DNA of 28,662 bases from JANYCO01 sp031416415. GTDB lineage: Bacteria; Bacteroidota; Bacteroidia; Cytophagales; Cytophagaceae. This document shows positions 8,427 to 17,334 of this stretch, one piece after another. The notes beneath the pieces were generated by a model that saw nothing but the letters and a program-made list of their open reading frames with translations, made no database searches and was not told the DNA's origin. The DNA lies in assembly GCA_031416415.1 (NCBI GenBank), contig JANOTP010000025.1, forward strand, positions 1 to 28,662, in the 5' to 3' direction. The translations under genes were made by a program, and so were the position numbers. Every line of letters begins with the position of its first letter. Positions within the stretch are counted from its first letter, which is position 1.

Positions 8427-8446
8427 TAAAAAATAAAAATACCGCC

Positions 8447-9484
8447 TTGTATAAAATTTTATTAAAACCAATTTTCTTCTTATTTGATCCTGAGAAGATT
8501 CATCATGTAACCTTTGCTCTTATTAGCTTTACCTATAAGATCCCTGGCATGCCTGCATTATTTAGAATGCTATTTAAAATTGAAGATAAGAGATTAGAAA
8601 GAAAAGTGTTTGGTTTAACCTTTCCTAATCCAGTAGGTCTTGCTGCTGGTATGGACAAAGATGCCCGTTTAGTAGATGAATTTGGGGATTTGGGTTTTGG
8701 TTTTGTTGAAATTGGTACTCTTACTCCTAAACCACAAATGGGCAATGATAAGCCTAGGTTATTTAGAATTAAAAAAGACGAAGCTATTATAAATCGAATG
8801 GGGTTTAACAATCATGGAGCAGAAAATGCTGCTCTTAGATTGAAGAAAAGGAAAACTAAAATTTTGGTGGGAGGAAATATTGGAAAGAATAAAATGACAC
8901 CCAATGAAGAAGCCGTAAATGATTATGTTTTAGCATTTGAAGCATTATATGAATATGTAGATTATTTTGTTGTAAATGTTAGTTCTCCAAATACGCCAAA
9001 CTTAAGGGCATTGCAAGAGAAGGAGCCATTAAAACAATTACTTAAGGCAGTAAAAGATAAAAACGCAACTAAATCATTTCCAAAACCTATACTTCTGAAA
9101 ATAGCGCCAGATCTAACGGATGGACAATTAGATGACATAATAGAAATTGTAAAAGAAACAGCGATAGATGGAGTTATAGCTACCAATACCACTATAGATA
9201 GGTCTTTGTTGACAATAGATACTTTAGAAATAGAAAAAATAGGGGCGGGGGGATTGAGTGGTAAACCATTAAAAGATAAGTCTACAGCGGTTATAAAATA
9301 TTTAGTACAAAAATCGGGGAATGCCTTTCCTGTTATTGGAGTTGGAGGAATACATAGTGCGGAAGATGCATTAGAAAAACTTGACGCAGGAGCGGTGTTG
9401 GTTCAATTGTATACTGGTTTTATATACGAAGGTCCTGCATTAATAAAACGTATAAATAAAGCTATTTTAAAAGCACAGAAATAG
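8447..9484 (+). CDS. pyrD: Dihydroorotate dehydrogenase (quinone), class 2
   Basis: Membrane-associated flavoenzyme of pyrimidine synthesis: it oxidises dihydroorotate to orotate and passes electrons to the quinone pool. The N-terminal extension (FFLFDPEKIHHVTF, the helices that bind quinone) marks class 2. Seen: the FMN-site FPNPVGLAAGMDKDA, INRMGFNNHG, the active-site loop NVSSPNTP with catalytic Ser180, LKIAPDL, ATNTT, and GGLSGKPL followed by a phosphate-binding GVGGI. The start codon is TTG; no in-frame ATG lies upstream, and the family starts with exactly this MYKxLLKP-like peptide. It heads a plus-strand run with the serine hydrolase (12-base gap) and the DISM receptor. Confidence 0.96.
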   Translation: MYKILLKPIFFLFDPEKIHHVTFALISFTYKIPGMPALFRMLFKIEDKRLERKVFGLTFPNPVGLAAGMDKDARLVDEFGDLGFGFVEIGTLTPKPQMGNDKPRLFRIKKDEAIINRMGFNNHGAENAALRLKKRKTKILVGGNIGKNKMTPNEEAVNDYVLAFEALYEYVDYFVVNVSSPNTPNLRALQEKEPLKQLLKAVKDKNATKSFPKPILLKIAPDLTDGQLDDIIEIVKETAIDGVIATNTTIDRSLLTIDTLEIEKIGAGGLSGKPLKDKSTAVIKYLVQKSGNAFPVIGVGGIHSAEDALEKLDAGAVLVQLYTGFIYEGPALIKRINKAILKAQK

Positions 9485-9496
9485 TTATCTTTTAGA

Positions 9497-10726
9497 ATGA
9501 AAATATATTTTTGGTTTTTATTATTACTGGTATTGTTTTTTCAAACAATTACGATTTCTGCGCAATATAAAAATATACTAGATAGTTTGCTTTACTCCGA
9601 TACCAATACTGTGATAAAAAAAGTGTTGTCGGATCCTAGTAAATATAGGCTTCAAATTATCTATTCTCAAACCGACTATAGTTCTGGATCTGCAATCCTA
9701 AAAGACTTTTCATTCAGACTTCAACCAGAAGAATATTTTTATCCTGCAAGTTTAGTAAAGTTACCAGTGTCGGCGTTAGCACTGGAAAAAATAAATAATT
9801 TAAAAATTAGCGGAGTAGATAAAAATACTTCTCTTTTTACGAATCCTAACTATTCAGGAATCGCCAAGGATAGTTTACGATACCCCTCACTTGCAGATGA
9901 CATAACGCAGATGATGGTAGTAAGTGATAATAATGCTTTTAATAGGGTTTATGATTTTCTCGGACAAGAATATTCGCATCTTAGACTTTTTCAAAAAGGT
10001 TATACTAATACAAGGATCATTCAAAGAATGACTACAGCAAGTGCTCAAGAAAATAGAAATTCAGGACCTTTTAAATTCGTTGATACGTTAGGGAATATAT
10101 GTTTTGAAGAAGAAAAAATTTGTACTCCAAGGTTTTTTTTAAATCCTGCATTAAAAACCAATGTAGGTAGAGCATATTTTAATGGACGAAAAAAAATATA
10201 TAAACCCAAAGATTTTTCTACGAATAGCTTTCTTCCGCTTTCAGATGCACATCAGATGTTGATCTCCATAATATACCCTGGCTATATTAACCTTACCTCT
10301 CGATTTGAATTATCAGAAGAAGATTATAGTTTTTTAAGGAAAGTTATGAGTATATATCCTCGAGAAACTAAGGTGGAGGAATGGAAAAACGATAGTATTT
10401 ATTATGATTGCTTTAGAAAATTTATCTATTATGGTAACTATATTGGTAGGGCTGATTCATCGATACGTATATTTAATAAAGTAGGAATGGCATACGGATT
10501 TATGAGCGATGTAGCTTATTTAGCTGATTATAAAAATAAAGTAGAATTTTTTCTTTCGGTAATAATTTATGTAAACGAAGACGAAGTATTAAACGATGGT
10601 CGATATGACTATTATAGCATTGGATATCCTTTTATGGAAAAATTAGGTAAGATCATATATAACTATGAATTAAGTAGGAATGTAACATGTAGAAATAAAA
10701 AACTATCTTTACTTGATTATAAATAA
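9497..10726 (+). CDS. Secreted class A beta-lactamase-like serine hydrolase
   Basis: A 409-residue protein with a clear signal peptide (hydrophobic core, cleavage near ISAQ at about residue 23). Three motifs of penicillin-binding serine hydrolases appear in the right order. They are Ser85-Leu-Val-Lys88 in YPASLVKLP, an SDN triad at S143-N145, and Lys328-Val-Gly330 in place of KTG. It belongs to the beta-lactamase2-type group rather than to true resistance enzymes: it is longer, and the third motif is KVG. A periplasmic peptidase or esterase role is as likely as beta-lactam hydrolysis. It follows pyrD by 12 bases. Its stop codon shares one base with the ATG of the next gene, suggesting translational coupling. 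Confidence 0.8.
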   Translation: MKIYFWFLLLLVLFFQTITISAQYKNILDSLLYSDTNTVIKKVLSDPSKYRLQIIYSQTDYSSGSAILKDFSFRLQPEEYFYPASLVKLPVSALALEKINNLKISGVDKNTSLFTNPNYSGIAKDSLRYPSLADDITQMMVVSDNNAFNRVYDFLGQEYSHLRLFQKGYTNTRIIQRMTTASAQENRNSGPFKFVDTLGNICFEEEKICTPRFFLNPALKTNVGRAYFNGRKKIYKPKDFSTNSFLPLSDAHQMLISIIYPGYINLTSRFELSEEDYSFLRKVMSIYPRETKVEEWKNDSIYYDCFRKFIYYGNYIGRADSSIRIFNKVGMAYGFMSDVAYLADYKNKVEFFLSVIIYVNEDEVLNDGRYDYYSIGYPFMEKLGKIIYNYELSRNVTCRNKKLSLLDYK

Positions 10727-12537
10727 TGAAGACTACCTATTTCTTTTTGCTTTTTTTTCTTTCAATTAAACTTTCCGCTCAGGAAGTGTTATTGCTTGAT
10801 GATAAAAAACAGGATTACAATCCCGTAGGAAATCAATACCAGTTGCTTGAAGATAAAGAAAATGTATATTCGATAAAAAATATTGTTAATGATTCTATTG
10901 GACGACTTTTTTCTAATGGTACAACGTTTGGTTATACAAATTCAGAGCTAAGATCTGCTTATTGGGGAAGGGTTTATCTGAAGGCATCTAAGAGAAATCA
11001 ATGTTGGCTTTTGGAAATGATAGATCCCCATCTACAAAATATAGATCTATACGAATATAAAAATGGCACACTACAATCTATTAGTTCTATACAGGGTTTT
11101 AATCACCCATTTTCTTCAAAAGATTTCTTTCATAAAAATTATATTTACAATATTGATTTATCTGATGGTGAGACTCATGTTTTTTATGTATGTTTCAAAT
11201 CTAGACTTCATAACTCATTTAGAGTCAAAGTAAGATCGCCTGAATATTTACTTTCTTATTCTGTTGTAGAATATTTTTTGCTAGGGTTGTATTATGGTAT
11301 CCTAGTCATAATGGCTATTTATAACTTATTTATATTTTTTTCTGTAAGAGAACGTACTTATATATATTATGTAGTATATGTAATTGCTTGTGGTTTTACG
11401 TCCATGAACGAAGATGGATTAGGCTTTCAGTTTGTGTGGCCAAATTATCCAGGATTTAATACGTATTCTATTTTGATAATGCCGTCCTTATTAATGATTG
11501 CATTTGTTATGTATTCTTCTAGTTTTCTTGGACTAAAAAAGAAGTTTCCAATTTTTAAATTTATTGCCTATGGACTAGTGGCTATTTATATAATATTTGT
11601 ATCCGTCAATGGTATCTTTTATGATTTTTTACTCAGTTTTCAATTACTATATTTATTGCCTTTTGCTTTTATTTATCTTGCGGCTGTTTACACCATGCTT
11701 AAAGGAGATAAACCCTCTCGTTATTTCTTGTTAGGGTATTCGTTTATTTTAATTAGCATTTTCATTTTCTATTTTAGAGTAAGAGGTTATGAAATAGGAG
11801 GGCACTTTTTTGCGGTCTATAGTTTTAACTATGGATTTATTTTAGAAGTAGTAATTCTTTCTTATGCTTTGAGTGAACGATTAAAAGTTGAAAAATTTCA
11901 AAAAGAGATTGCTCAATTTGAAATAATAAAACAACTTAAAGAAAATGAAAAATTCAAAGATGAATTAAATAAAAACCTTGAGCAAAAAGTAGAAGAACGT
12001 ACTAAAGAACTTAAAGAAGCGAGTGAGGAAATCAATAGAATGAATAAATTCCTTTCGCAGAATAATTTGAAACTACAGGAAGATGTAAAAAATATTTCGA
12101 AAGAAAGGATTATGCAACGAGAAGTTAGTTTTGACGAATTTAAACTTACTTATCCTAACGAGGAAGCATGTTTTCAATTTCTTTCTGATTATAAATGGAA
12201 TAAAGGGTATGTATGTCGTAAATGTGCAAACGATAAGTTTAGTCTGCTAAATAATCTAGCTCGTAGATGTAATAAATGTAAGTACATTGAATCTACTACA
12301 GCGTTTACAATTTTCCATAGTCTAAAATTCTCAATCTTAGACGCCTTTTATATGCTTTTCCTAGTGAATATTAGGAAAGATATTACCGCTGAAGAATTAT
12401 CAAATACCATCAAGCTCTCCGAAAAATCCTGTTCAAGCTTTAAAAGAAAGATGGTGAGCGCTGAGAAAACAATAAAAGGAAAATCTAAAGATAAATCGGG
12501 TTGGGAACGATTAATAAGTTATTATGAAGAAGAATAG
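10726..12537 (+). CDS. 7TMR-DISM membrane receptor fused to an IS1595-transposase-type zinc ribbon
   Basis: 603 residues. After a signal peptide (cleavage after LSAQ, residue 19) comes a periplasmic 7TMR-DISM extracellular domain (about 30-170), then seven hydrophobic segments (about 180-395). A long charged coiled coil follows (about 395-475), containing EQKVEERTKELKE, the linker that usually precedes a histidine kinase domain. No H-box or ATPase follows. Instead residues 475-603 start with SFDEFKLTYPNEEACFQFL and carry a four-cysteine zinc ribbon (C497, C500, C515, C518), then a helical region resembling a helix-turn-helix. This matches the N-terminal DNA-binding part of IS1595-family transposases (Zn_Tnp_IS1595). 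The DDE catalytic domain is absent. It is inferred to be a membrane receptor with a nucleic-acid-binding or protein-binding output. Confidence 0.82.
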   Translation: MKTTYFFLLFFLSIKLSAQEVLLLDDKKQDYNPVGNQYQLLEDKENVYSIKNIVNDSIGRLFSNGTTFGYTNSELRSAYWGRVYLKASKRNQCWLLEMIDPHLQNIDLYEYKNGTLQSISSIQGFNHPFSSKDFFHKNYIYNIDLSDGETHVFYVCFKSRLHNSFRVKVRSPEYLLSYSVVEYFLLGLYYGILVIMAIYNLFIFFSVRERTYIYYVVYVIACGFTSMNEDGLGFQFVWPNYPGFNTYSILIMPSLLMIAFVMYSSSFLGLKKKFPIFKFIAYGLVAIYIIFVSVNGIFYDFLLSFQLLYLLPFAFIYLAAVYTMLKGDKPSRYFLLGYSFILISIFIFYFRVRGYEIGGHFFAVYSFNYGFILEVVILSYALSERLKVEKFQKEIAQFEIIKQLKENEKFKDELNKNLEQKVEERTKELKEASEEINRMNKFLSQNNLKLQEDVKNISKERIMQREVSFDEFKLTYPNEEACFQFLSDYKWNKGYVCRKCANDKFSLLNNLARRCNKCKYIESTTAFTIFHSLKFSILDAFYMLFLVNIRKDITAEELSNTIKLSEKSCSSFKRKMVSAEKTIKGKSKDKSGWERLISYYEEE

Positions 12538-12866
12538 AAAAGAAATAAAAAGTTTATTTTACTTCCTATAGTTTACTACCATTAATTTTATATACCTTTT
12601 TAAATTAACGTATTACATTTTTTTTGTTACTTCCTAGTTGGGATATTTTAGTTCCTTTTATTGTGTATAAATATCTTATTTACAGATATTTAGGATAAAA
12701 TAATCAGCTTTTTTCTTGCGAGTATCAATACAATTTCTAATATTTATAAATATAGTTCTAAAATTTAGTGAAAAAGCCCTAAAACGTGAAGGTTATCACT
12801 TAGATTAGTTTTAACAATAGAATAACATACTTTATAAATTCTTGAAATAATTTAAATCATATAGAT
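12538..12866. other. Intergenic region before the GH9 cellulase, with one dyad
   Basis: The 329 bases are strongly A+T-rich. One perfect 9-bp inverted repeat with a 7-base spacer lies at 12668-12692. No exact TAnnTTTG element, no terminator with a T-tract and no open reading frame of note were seen. It must hold the cellulase promoter, which I could not place. Confidence 0.4.
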
Positions 12867-15425
12867 ATGAAAATTGAAAAAATGTTGTTGGTAATTCCCT
12901 TGGTAGTATATGTTTTAATTACAAAAAGCTTTGCTCAAACAGGTATTTCGGAAGATTTTGATGACAATTTATTAAGTCCATCTTGGAGTAGTTCTACTAG
13001 TTATTCTTTATCTGAAACAAATCAAGAATTAAGTATTCTGGTTTCAAAGCCATTAAACGCATATAACGTTTTTTCTTATAGTTTTTCAGCGCTCCAACTT
13101 AGTAGTAATCCTTATGTTAAGATAAAAATAAAAACCAGCTCTTCCATAAAGTTAAGAATTGATTTTGAAGATATAAATGTAAAAGCCACAAACAATTCAC
13201 CTATTACACAAGATGTAGTAGGAAGTGGTAGTTATCAAGTATTGACTTATAATTATGCAGGAAGATTTACTCAAAGTTGGCCATCGGCTTCTCCTGTAGA
13301 TCCTGATCAGATTGTTAAACTTGTTTTTTTTGTAAATCCAGGAAGTGCAGCTTTTAGTGGTACCATTTATATTGACGATGTTCAAATTGGTTCTAATACT
13401 GGTATAATGCCTCCTCCAGGAGACATAAAATTAAATCAATTAGGATTTTATCCTACAGCTCCCAAATTTGCTTTAGCAGTTTTGTCGAGTTCAGCTGCAA
13501 AACCATTTTATATAATTTCATCTGATCTTTTAGATACTTTATATACTGGAGCACTGGGAGCCCCTGCTTCATTTTCTATGACTGGTGAATCTATACGGAA
13601 AGCAGATTTTACTTCTTTTGATTCTATCGGTAGTTATTATTTAAATGTACCAGGAATTGGATATTCAAATCCTTTTGAAATAAAACCTGCTGTACATCAT
13701 AGTGTTTCCAAAGCAGGTATAAAGGCATTGTATTATCAAAGAGCTTCTACTGCACTTAGCGCTACTCATGCAGGAGTTTGGGCAAGATCAAAAGGTCATG
13801 CTGATAATTTGGTTTATGTCCACAATTCTGCTTCAAACGCTTATAGACCTACAAATACTATACTATCATCTCCTGGAGGATGGTATGATGCAGGAGATTA
13901 TAATAAGTATATCGTTACTGCAGGAATTTCTACTTTCATGTTGCTTTCTATGTATGAACATTACCCAACTTATTTTGACACCTTGAATCTAAATATTCCT
14001 GAAAGTAGTAATTCAATTCCAGATGTTTTAGATGAAGCGTTATGGGAGATAAGATGGCTACTTACCATGCAAGATCCTTATGATGGTGGTGTATATTCAA
14101 AGCTCACTTCAGCAAATTTTGATGGAAATATAATGCCTTCTGCTTCTACATCGGCAAGATATGTAGTGAAAAAATCTACTCCAGCTACATTAGATTTTGC
14201 AGCTACCTTAGCTCAAGCGGCGAGAATTGTAAAATTATTTGAGACACAATTACCTGGCTTAGCAGATTCTTGTATAAACGCATCTGTAAAAGCATGGAGA
14301 TGGGCGAGGAAGAATCCATCGCAGCAATATGTACAATCGTTGATAAATAGTCCCGATATCAATACAGGTGAGTATGGAGATGGTAATCCTGCAGATGAAT
14401 TTCAATGGGCTGCTATGGAAATTTATGCTACTACCAAGATTGACAGTTTTAATGTAATGGCGGGGGCTCTTTTGAATATAAGTCCTCCTGGTTGGTCAAA
14501 TGTAAGAGCATTGGGCTATCTTTCTTTGTCACATTTAAGAAAGTCTCTTAACGTAGGAGCAGATACCACCACTTTAAAACAAAAGGTTATAGGACAAGCG
14601 GAATACCTAAAAGGAAGAGCTGCATTATGTCCATACGGTACTTCTATGTATGATAGTTGGAATTTTAATTGGGGTAGTAATAGTAATGCCGCTATGCATG
14701 GTATGATGCTCTTGCATGCTTTTGATATTACAAAAGACAGTAGTTACCTTAAAATCGCAATAGCTGATTTGGATTATATTTTAGGTAGAAACGGTGCAAA
14801 TTATTCTTTCGTGACGGGATATGGTACTGTCTCTCCAATGGATATTCATCATCGTATTTCTGGTGCAGATGGCGTTGTCGCCCCAATTCCGGGATTACTT
14901 GCTGGTGGACCCAATACAGATGCTCCAAATGATTGTGGAGGCTCTTCCTCTTATCCATCATCCTTCCCAGGGAAAGCGTATCTTGATGCTTTTTGTAGTT
15001 ATTCTACGAATGAAATTGCTATTAATTGGAATGCTCCGTTTGCTTATTTAAGTAATGTAATTGAGGCTATAGAAGCTGGTTCAAGTTCTGAAATTTTAAA
15101 TTATACTGCTGTTGTACCTACCAATACTATTCTAATAAGTGATACACTCACGCTTACATCAATAAATAGTAAGGAAGAGTCAAGTACCCAATTGTCAGTC
15201 TATCCAAACCCAGCAAAAGATAAATTATATATAGAATTTACTAATTACGAAAAATCTACTATAACGTTAACCGATGTTAGAGGAACAATTCTTAATAAAA
15301 AAGAAACGAACGGCACAGGAGAACAAAAAGAAATAATTGAACTGTCAAATTTAACAAGTGGTTTATATTATCTATTATTTAAATCAGGTGTTAAGGTTGA
15401 AGCTAGAAAAATAATCATTGAATAA
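12867..15425 (+). CDS. Secreted GH9 endoglucanase with T9SS type A sorting domain
   Basis: 852 residues. A signal peptide (to about residue 24, SFAQ) is followed by an N-terminal beta-sandwich (about 30-175) that looks like a carbohydrate-binding module. An Ig-like CelD_N domain begins at IKLNQLGFYP (about 185-275), followed by the (alpha/alpha)6 GH9 catalytic domain to about 740. Catalytic features seen: GGWYDAGDYNKY with Asp341 and Asp344 (the base and its partner), the HHR motif at 661-663, and Glu716 in STNEIAINWNAPF as proton donor. The C-terminal ~75 residues (VYPNPAKDKLYIEF to KIIIE) are a T9SS type A sorting domain, so the enzyme should cross the outer membrane and be released or surface-attached. 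It cleaves internal beta-1,4-glucosidic bonds with inversion. It stands alone, and its stop abuts the stop of the convergent TIGR02117 gene. Confidence 0.94.
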   Translation: MKIEKMLLVIPLVVYVLITKSFAQTGISEDFDDNLLSPSWSSSTSYSLSETNQELSILVSKPLNAYNVFSYSFSALQLSSNPYVKIKIKTSSSIKLRIDFEDINVKATNNSPITQDVVGSGSYQVLTYNYAGRFTQSWPSASPVDPDQIVKLVFFVNPGSAAFSGTIYIDDVQIGSNTGIMPPPGDIKLNQLGFYPTAPKFALAVLSSSAAKPFYIISSDLLDTLYTGALGAPASFSMTGESIRKADFTSFDSIGSYYLNVPGIGYSNPFEIKPAVHHSVSKAGIKALYYQRASTALSATHAGVWARSKGHADNLVYVHNSASNAYRPTNTILSSPGGWYDAGDYNKYIVTAGISTFMLLSMYEHYPTYFDTLNLNIPESSNSIPDVLDEALWEIRWLLTMQDPYDGGVYSKLTSANFDGNIMPSASTSARYVVKKSTPATLDFAATLAQAARIVKLFETQLPGLADSCINASVKAWRWARKNPSQQYVQSLINSPDINTGEYGDGNPADEFQWAAMEIYATTKIDSFNVMAGALLNISPPGWSNVRALGYLSLSHLRKSLNVGADTTTLKQKVIGQAEYLKGRAALCPYGTSMYDSWNFNWGSNSNAAMHGMMLLHAFDITKDSSYLKIAIADLDYILGRNGANYSFVTGYGTVSPMDIHHRISGADGVVAPIPGLLAGGPNTDAPNDCGGSSSYPSSFPGKAYLDAFCSYSTNEIAINWNAPFAYLSNVIEAIEAGSSSEILNYTAVVPTNTILISDTLTLTSINSKEESSTQLSVYPNPAKDKLYIEFTNYEKSTITLTDVRGTILNKKETNGTGEQKEIIELSNLTSGLYYLLFKSGVKVEARKIIIE

Positions 15426-16118
15426 TTAGAAATGATAAAAAATACATTTATCAAAGGGTGCCCAAAAGGCGGTTTTTACACCAGCCGCCTTTAGCCCCGA
15501 ATAAGCCCAATAATTGCATGTATTAAATAAATGATAGCTACCTACTGCCTCGTAAAAATTGTCTGTGGCACCGTTATAATGATATCCATTTATTAATACG
15601 AAGTTACCTTCTTCCGTTTTTACAAAAGATTTTAAGATAAAAGAACATAAGATTAAATACTGTTCTTCAGTCAAAATTATTTTTTTTGTCTGTTTGTTTT
15701 CTGTTAAACTTTTTTCGTAAATACTTACGTGCATCGCACTCCCTCCTGTATAGGGTAATATAGCATCTATTGCAGTAGATAATTTTAAATCTGACCAGTT
15801 TGGAGTATTAAGATAAAATCCTTTATCTCCCCATCCAAAAGAAGTATAAGAATTTTCACTAGTTATAAGTCCGAAGTCTTCAGGTGAAATTTTTTTGCTC
15901 CAATCATAAAATTTATTTTCAGTAGGTACAACTAAATCAGTGTGCACACCATTTGATTTTATAAAAATTGTGATACCAGTATTCGGTTGTTTAGAAAATA
16001 TATTGGAAGGTATTATGGTACCTAGAAGTGTTACTATAAAATATACTAAAACAGCACATAGAATTACCAAAATAGAATTTACAGTAAATTTAAAAAGGTT
16101 GATAATTTTTTTAATCAT
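15426..16118 (-). CDS. TIGR02117/DUF2459 family protein
   Basis: A 230-residue protein with one N-terminal membrane segment (about 10-35). The globular part carries the family blocks SNGVHTDLVVP, FGWGDKGFYLNTP, GGSAMHVSIYE, an FVLINGYHYN-like stretch and FNTCNYWAYSGLKAAG. The conserved His (HTD), Cys and Asn-Tyr in the last block recall a papain-like or NlpC-like arrangement. The family is named for occurrence near urease genes in some genomes, but no urease is here and no function is established. The gene runs towards the GH9 gene with no bases between the stop codons. It lies 96 bases after the PDDEXK gene on the same strand. Confidence 0.8.
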   Translation of the reverse strand: MIKKIINLFKFTVNSILVILCAVLVYFIVTLLGTIIPSNIFSKQPNTGITIFIKSNGVHTDLVVPTENKFYDWSKKISPEDFGLITSENSYTSFGWGDKGFYLNTPNWSDLKLSTAIDAILPYTGGSAMHVSIYEKSLTENKQTKKIILTEEQYLILCSFILKSFVKTEEGNFVLINGYHYNGATDNFYEAVGSYHLFNTCNYWAYSGLKAAGVKTAFWAPFDKCIFYHF

Positions 16119-16214
16119 TTATTTGAAATTGGTTAAAAATGAATGTAGGTACTAATTTATAAATTAATTTTAATAATATTACTTTTAGTCTTGAAACACA
16201 ATAGATAATTCTAT

Positions 16215-17261
16215 TTAACTGTGTTTTTTATTCTCTATACTATTTCTAGAAAGTTCAACTGCTTGGTGTAATTTTTTTCTAAGTAATCTTTTATCAGGGA
16301 GAGCAGTCAGATATTCAGCTACTTTTATTCCTGTTTTATGTAGTTCTAACAATTCAATTTGTTCCTTATTTCCTTCTGCACATAATATCATTCCTATAGG
16401 AGTTTCTTCATCTGGTTGCATTTCGTTTTTCTCAAGCCATCTAAGATAAAGTTCCATTTGACCTTTATAAGCAGCTTTAAATTTGTCTAATTTTAAGTCA
16501 ATTGCAATTAATCGTTTTAATTTTCTATGATAAAATAATAAATCTAATTTAAAATCTTCTCCATCTATAATGATTCGTTTTTGCCTTTCTACAAAAGTAA
16601 ACCCTTCTCCTAATTCCAATATAAAATTTTCTAATTGTCTCAATATTGCATCTTCAAGATTTTTTTCACTATAAGTATCTTTTAGTCCTAAAAAATCCAA
16701 AAAATAGGGATCCCGAAATACCATGTCTTGGCTAAGTTTATCTTCTTCTCTCAGTTTTTTTATTTCATTTTGTATTACACTTTTAGGTTTTTTACTAATG
16801 GCGGTTCGTTCATATAGCATACTATCAATTTTTTCCCTAAGAATTTTCACACTCCATTTTTCTATGCGGCACATTTCTGCATAAAACTCACGTTGCATGG
16901 GCTGTTTGAGAGGGATAAGTGCAATAAAATGTGTCCAACTCAATTGTCGTATCGCCGATACGACAATTCGTTCATTAGGAAAAACCTCTTTAAATTGCAT
17001 CATTCTTCGGATATTTTTTTCTGAAAAACTACTACCATACATCTCAACCAACTGCATTGAAAGTGTTATAATAATTTGTTGTCCATACCCCGCTCGTTTA
17101 TTTTTTAATAATTCTTCATTTATCCTTTTGCCTATTTTCCAATAGAGCATTGTAAGAGTAGCATTTACTTTTTGAGATAAGCGAGATTTGGTATCTTCAA
17201 TTAATGATTTTATATCACTAATTAATTGTTTTTCGTGAGTTGTCTTTTTTAGATTAGCCAT
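16215..17261 (-). CDS. YhcG-like PDDEXK nuclease family protein (DUF1016)
   Basis: 348 residues from the chosen ATG at 17261. The N-terminal helical DUF1016 domain is visible in LYWKIGKRI, GYGQQIIITLS, FSEKNIRRMMQF and LSWTHFIALI. A C-terminal nuclease core has Asp240 in LDLLFYHR and the Asp255-Leu-Lys257 pair in IAIDLKLDKF, giving a D-x(14)-DxK arrangement typical of the PD-(D/E)XK fold. Family members are widespread accessory nucleases of uncertain role, sometimes near restriction systems. No methylase or helicase partner lies here. A longer in-frame reading to 17429 adds a low-complexity, Phe/Tyr-rich peptide overlapping the DCC gene, so I rejected it. Placed behind recG and the DCC gene on the same strand. 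Confidence 0.85.
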   Translation of the reverse strand: MANLKKTTHEKQLISDIKSLIEDTKSRLSQKVNATLTMLYWKIGKRINEELLKNKRAGYGQQIIITLSMQLVEMYGSSFSEKNIRRMMQFKEVFPNERIVVSAIRQLSWTHFIALIPLKQPMQREFYAEMCRIEKWSVKILREKIDSMLYERTAISKKPKSVIQNEIKKLREEDKLSQDMVFRDPYFLDFLGLKDTYSEKNLEDAILRQLENFILELGEGFTFVERQKRIIIDGEDFKLDLLFYHRKLKRLIAIDLKLDKFKAAYKGQMELYLRWLEKNEMQPDEETPIGMILCAEGNKEQIELLELHKTGIKVAEYLTALPDKRLLRKKLHQAVELSRNSIENKKHS

Positions 17262-17334
17262 TTTTAATAGCAAATTATTTAGGTGAAAAAAATAGTAAAA
17301 AAAATAAAAAAATAAATAAACGATTGAAGGTATC

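Noticed and set aside
9497..10726. Antibiotic-resistance beta-lactamase
   Set aside because: The motifs fit the broad serine-hydrolase fold, but the length and KVG motif argue against a dedicated resistance enzyme.
12120..12537. IS1595 insertion sequence
   Set aside because: Only the zinc-ribbon and HTH-like part is present, in frame with the receptor; there is no DDE domain, no terminal inverted repeat and no target duplication.
12867..15425. Several other-frame ORFs of 60-76 codons inside the GH9 gene
   Set aside because: All lie fully within a strongly supported gene and show no domain, signal peptide or plausible composition.
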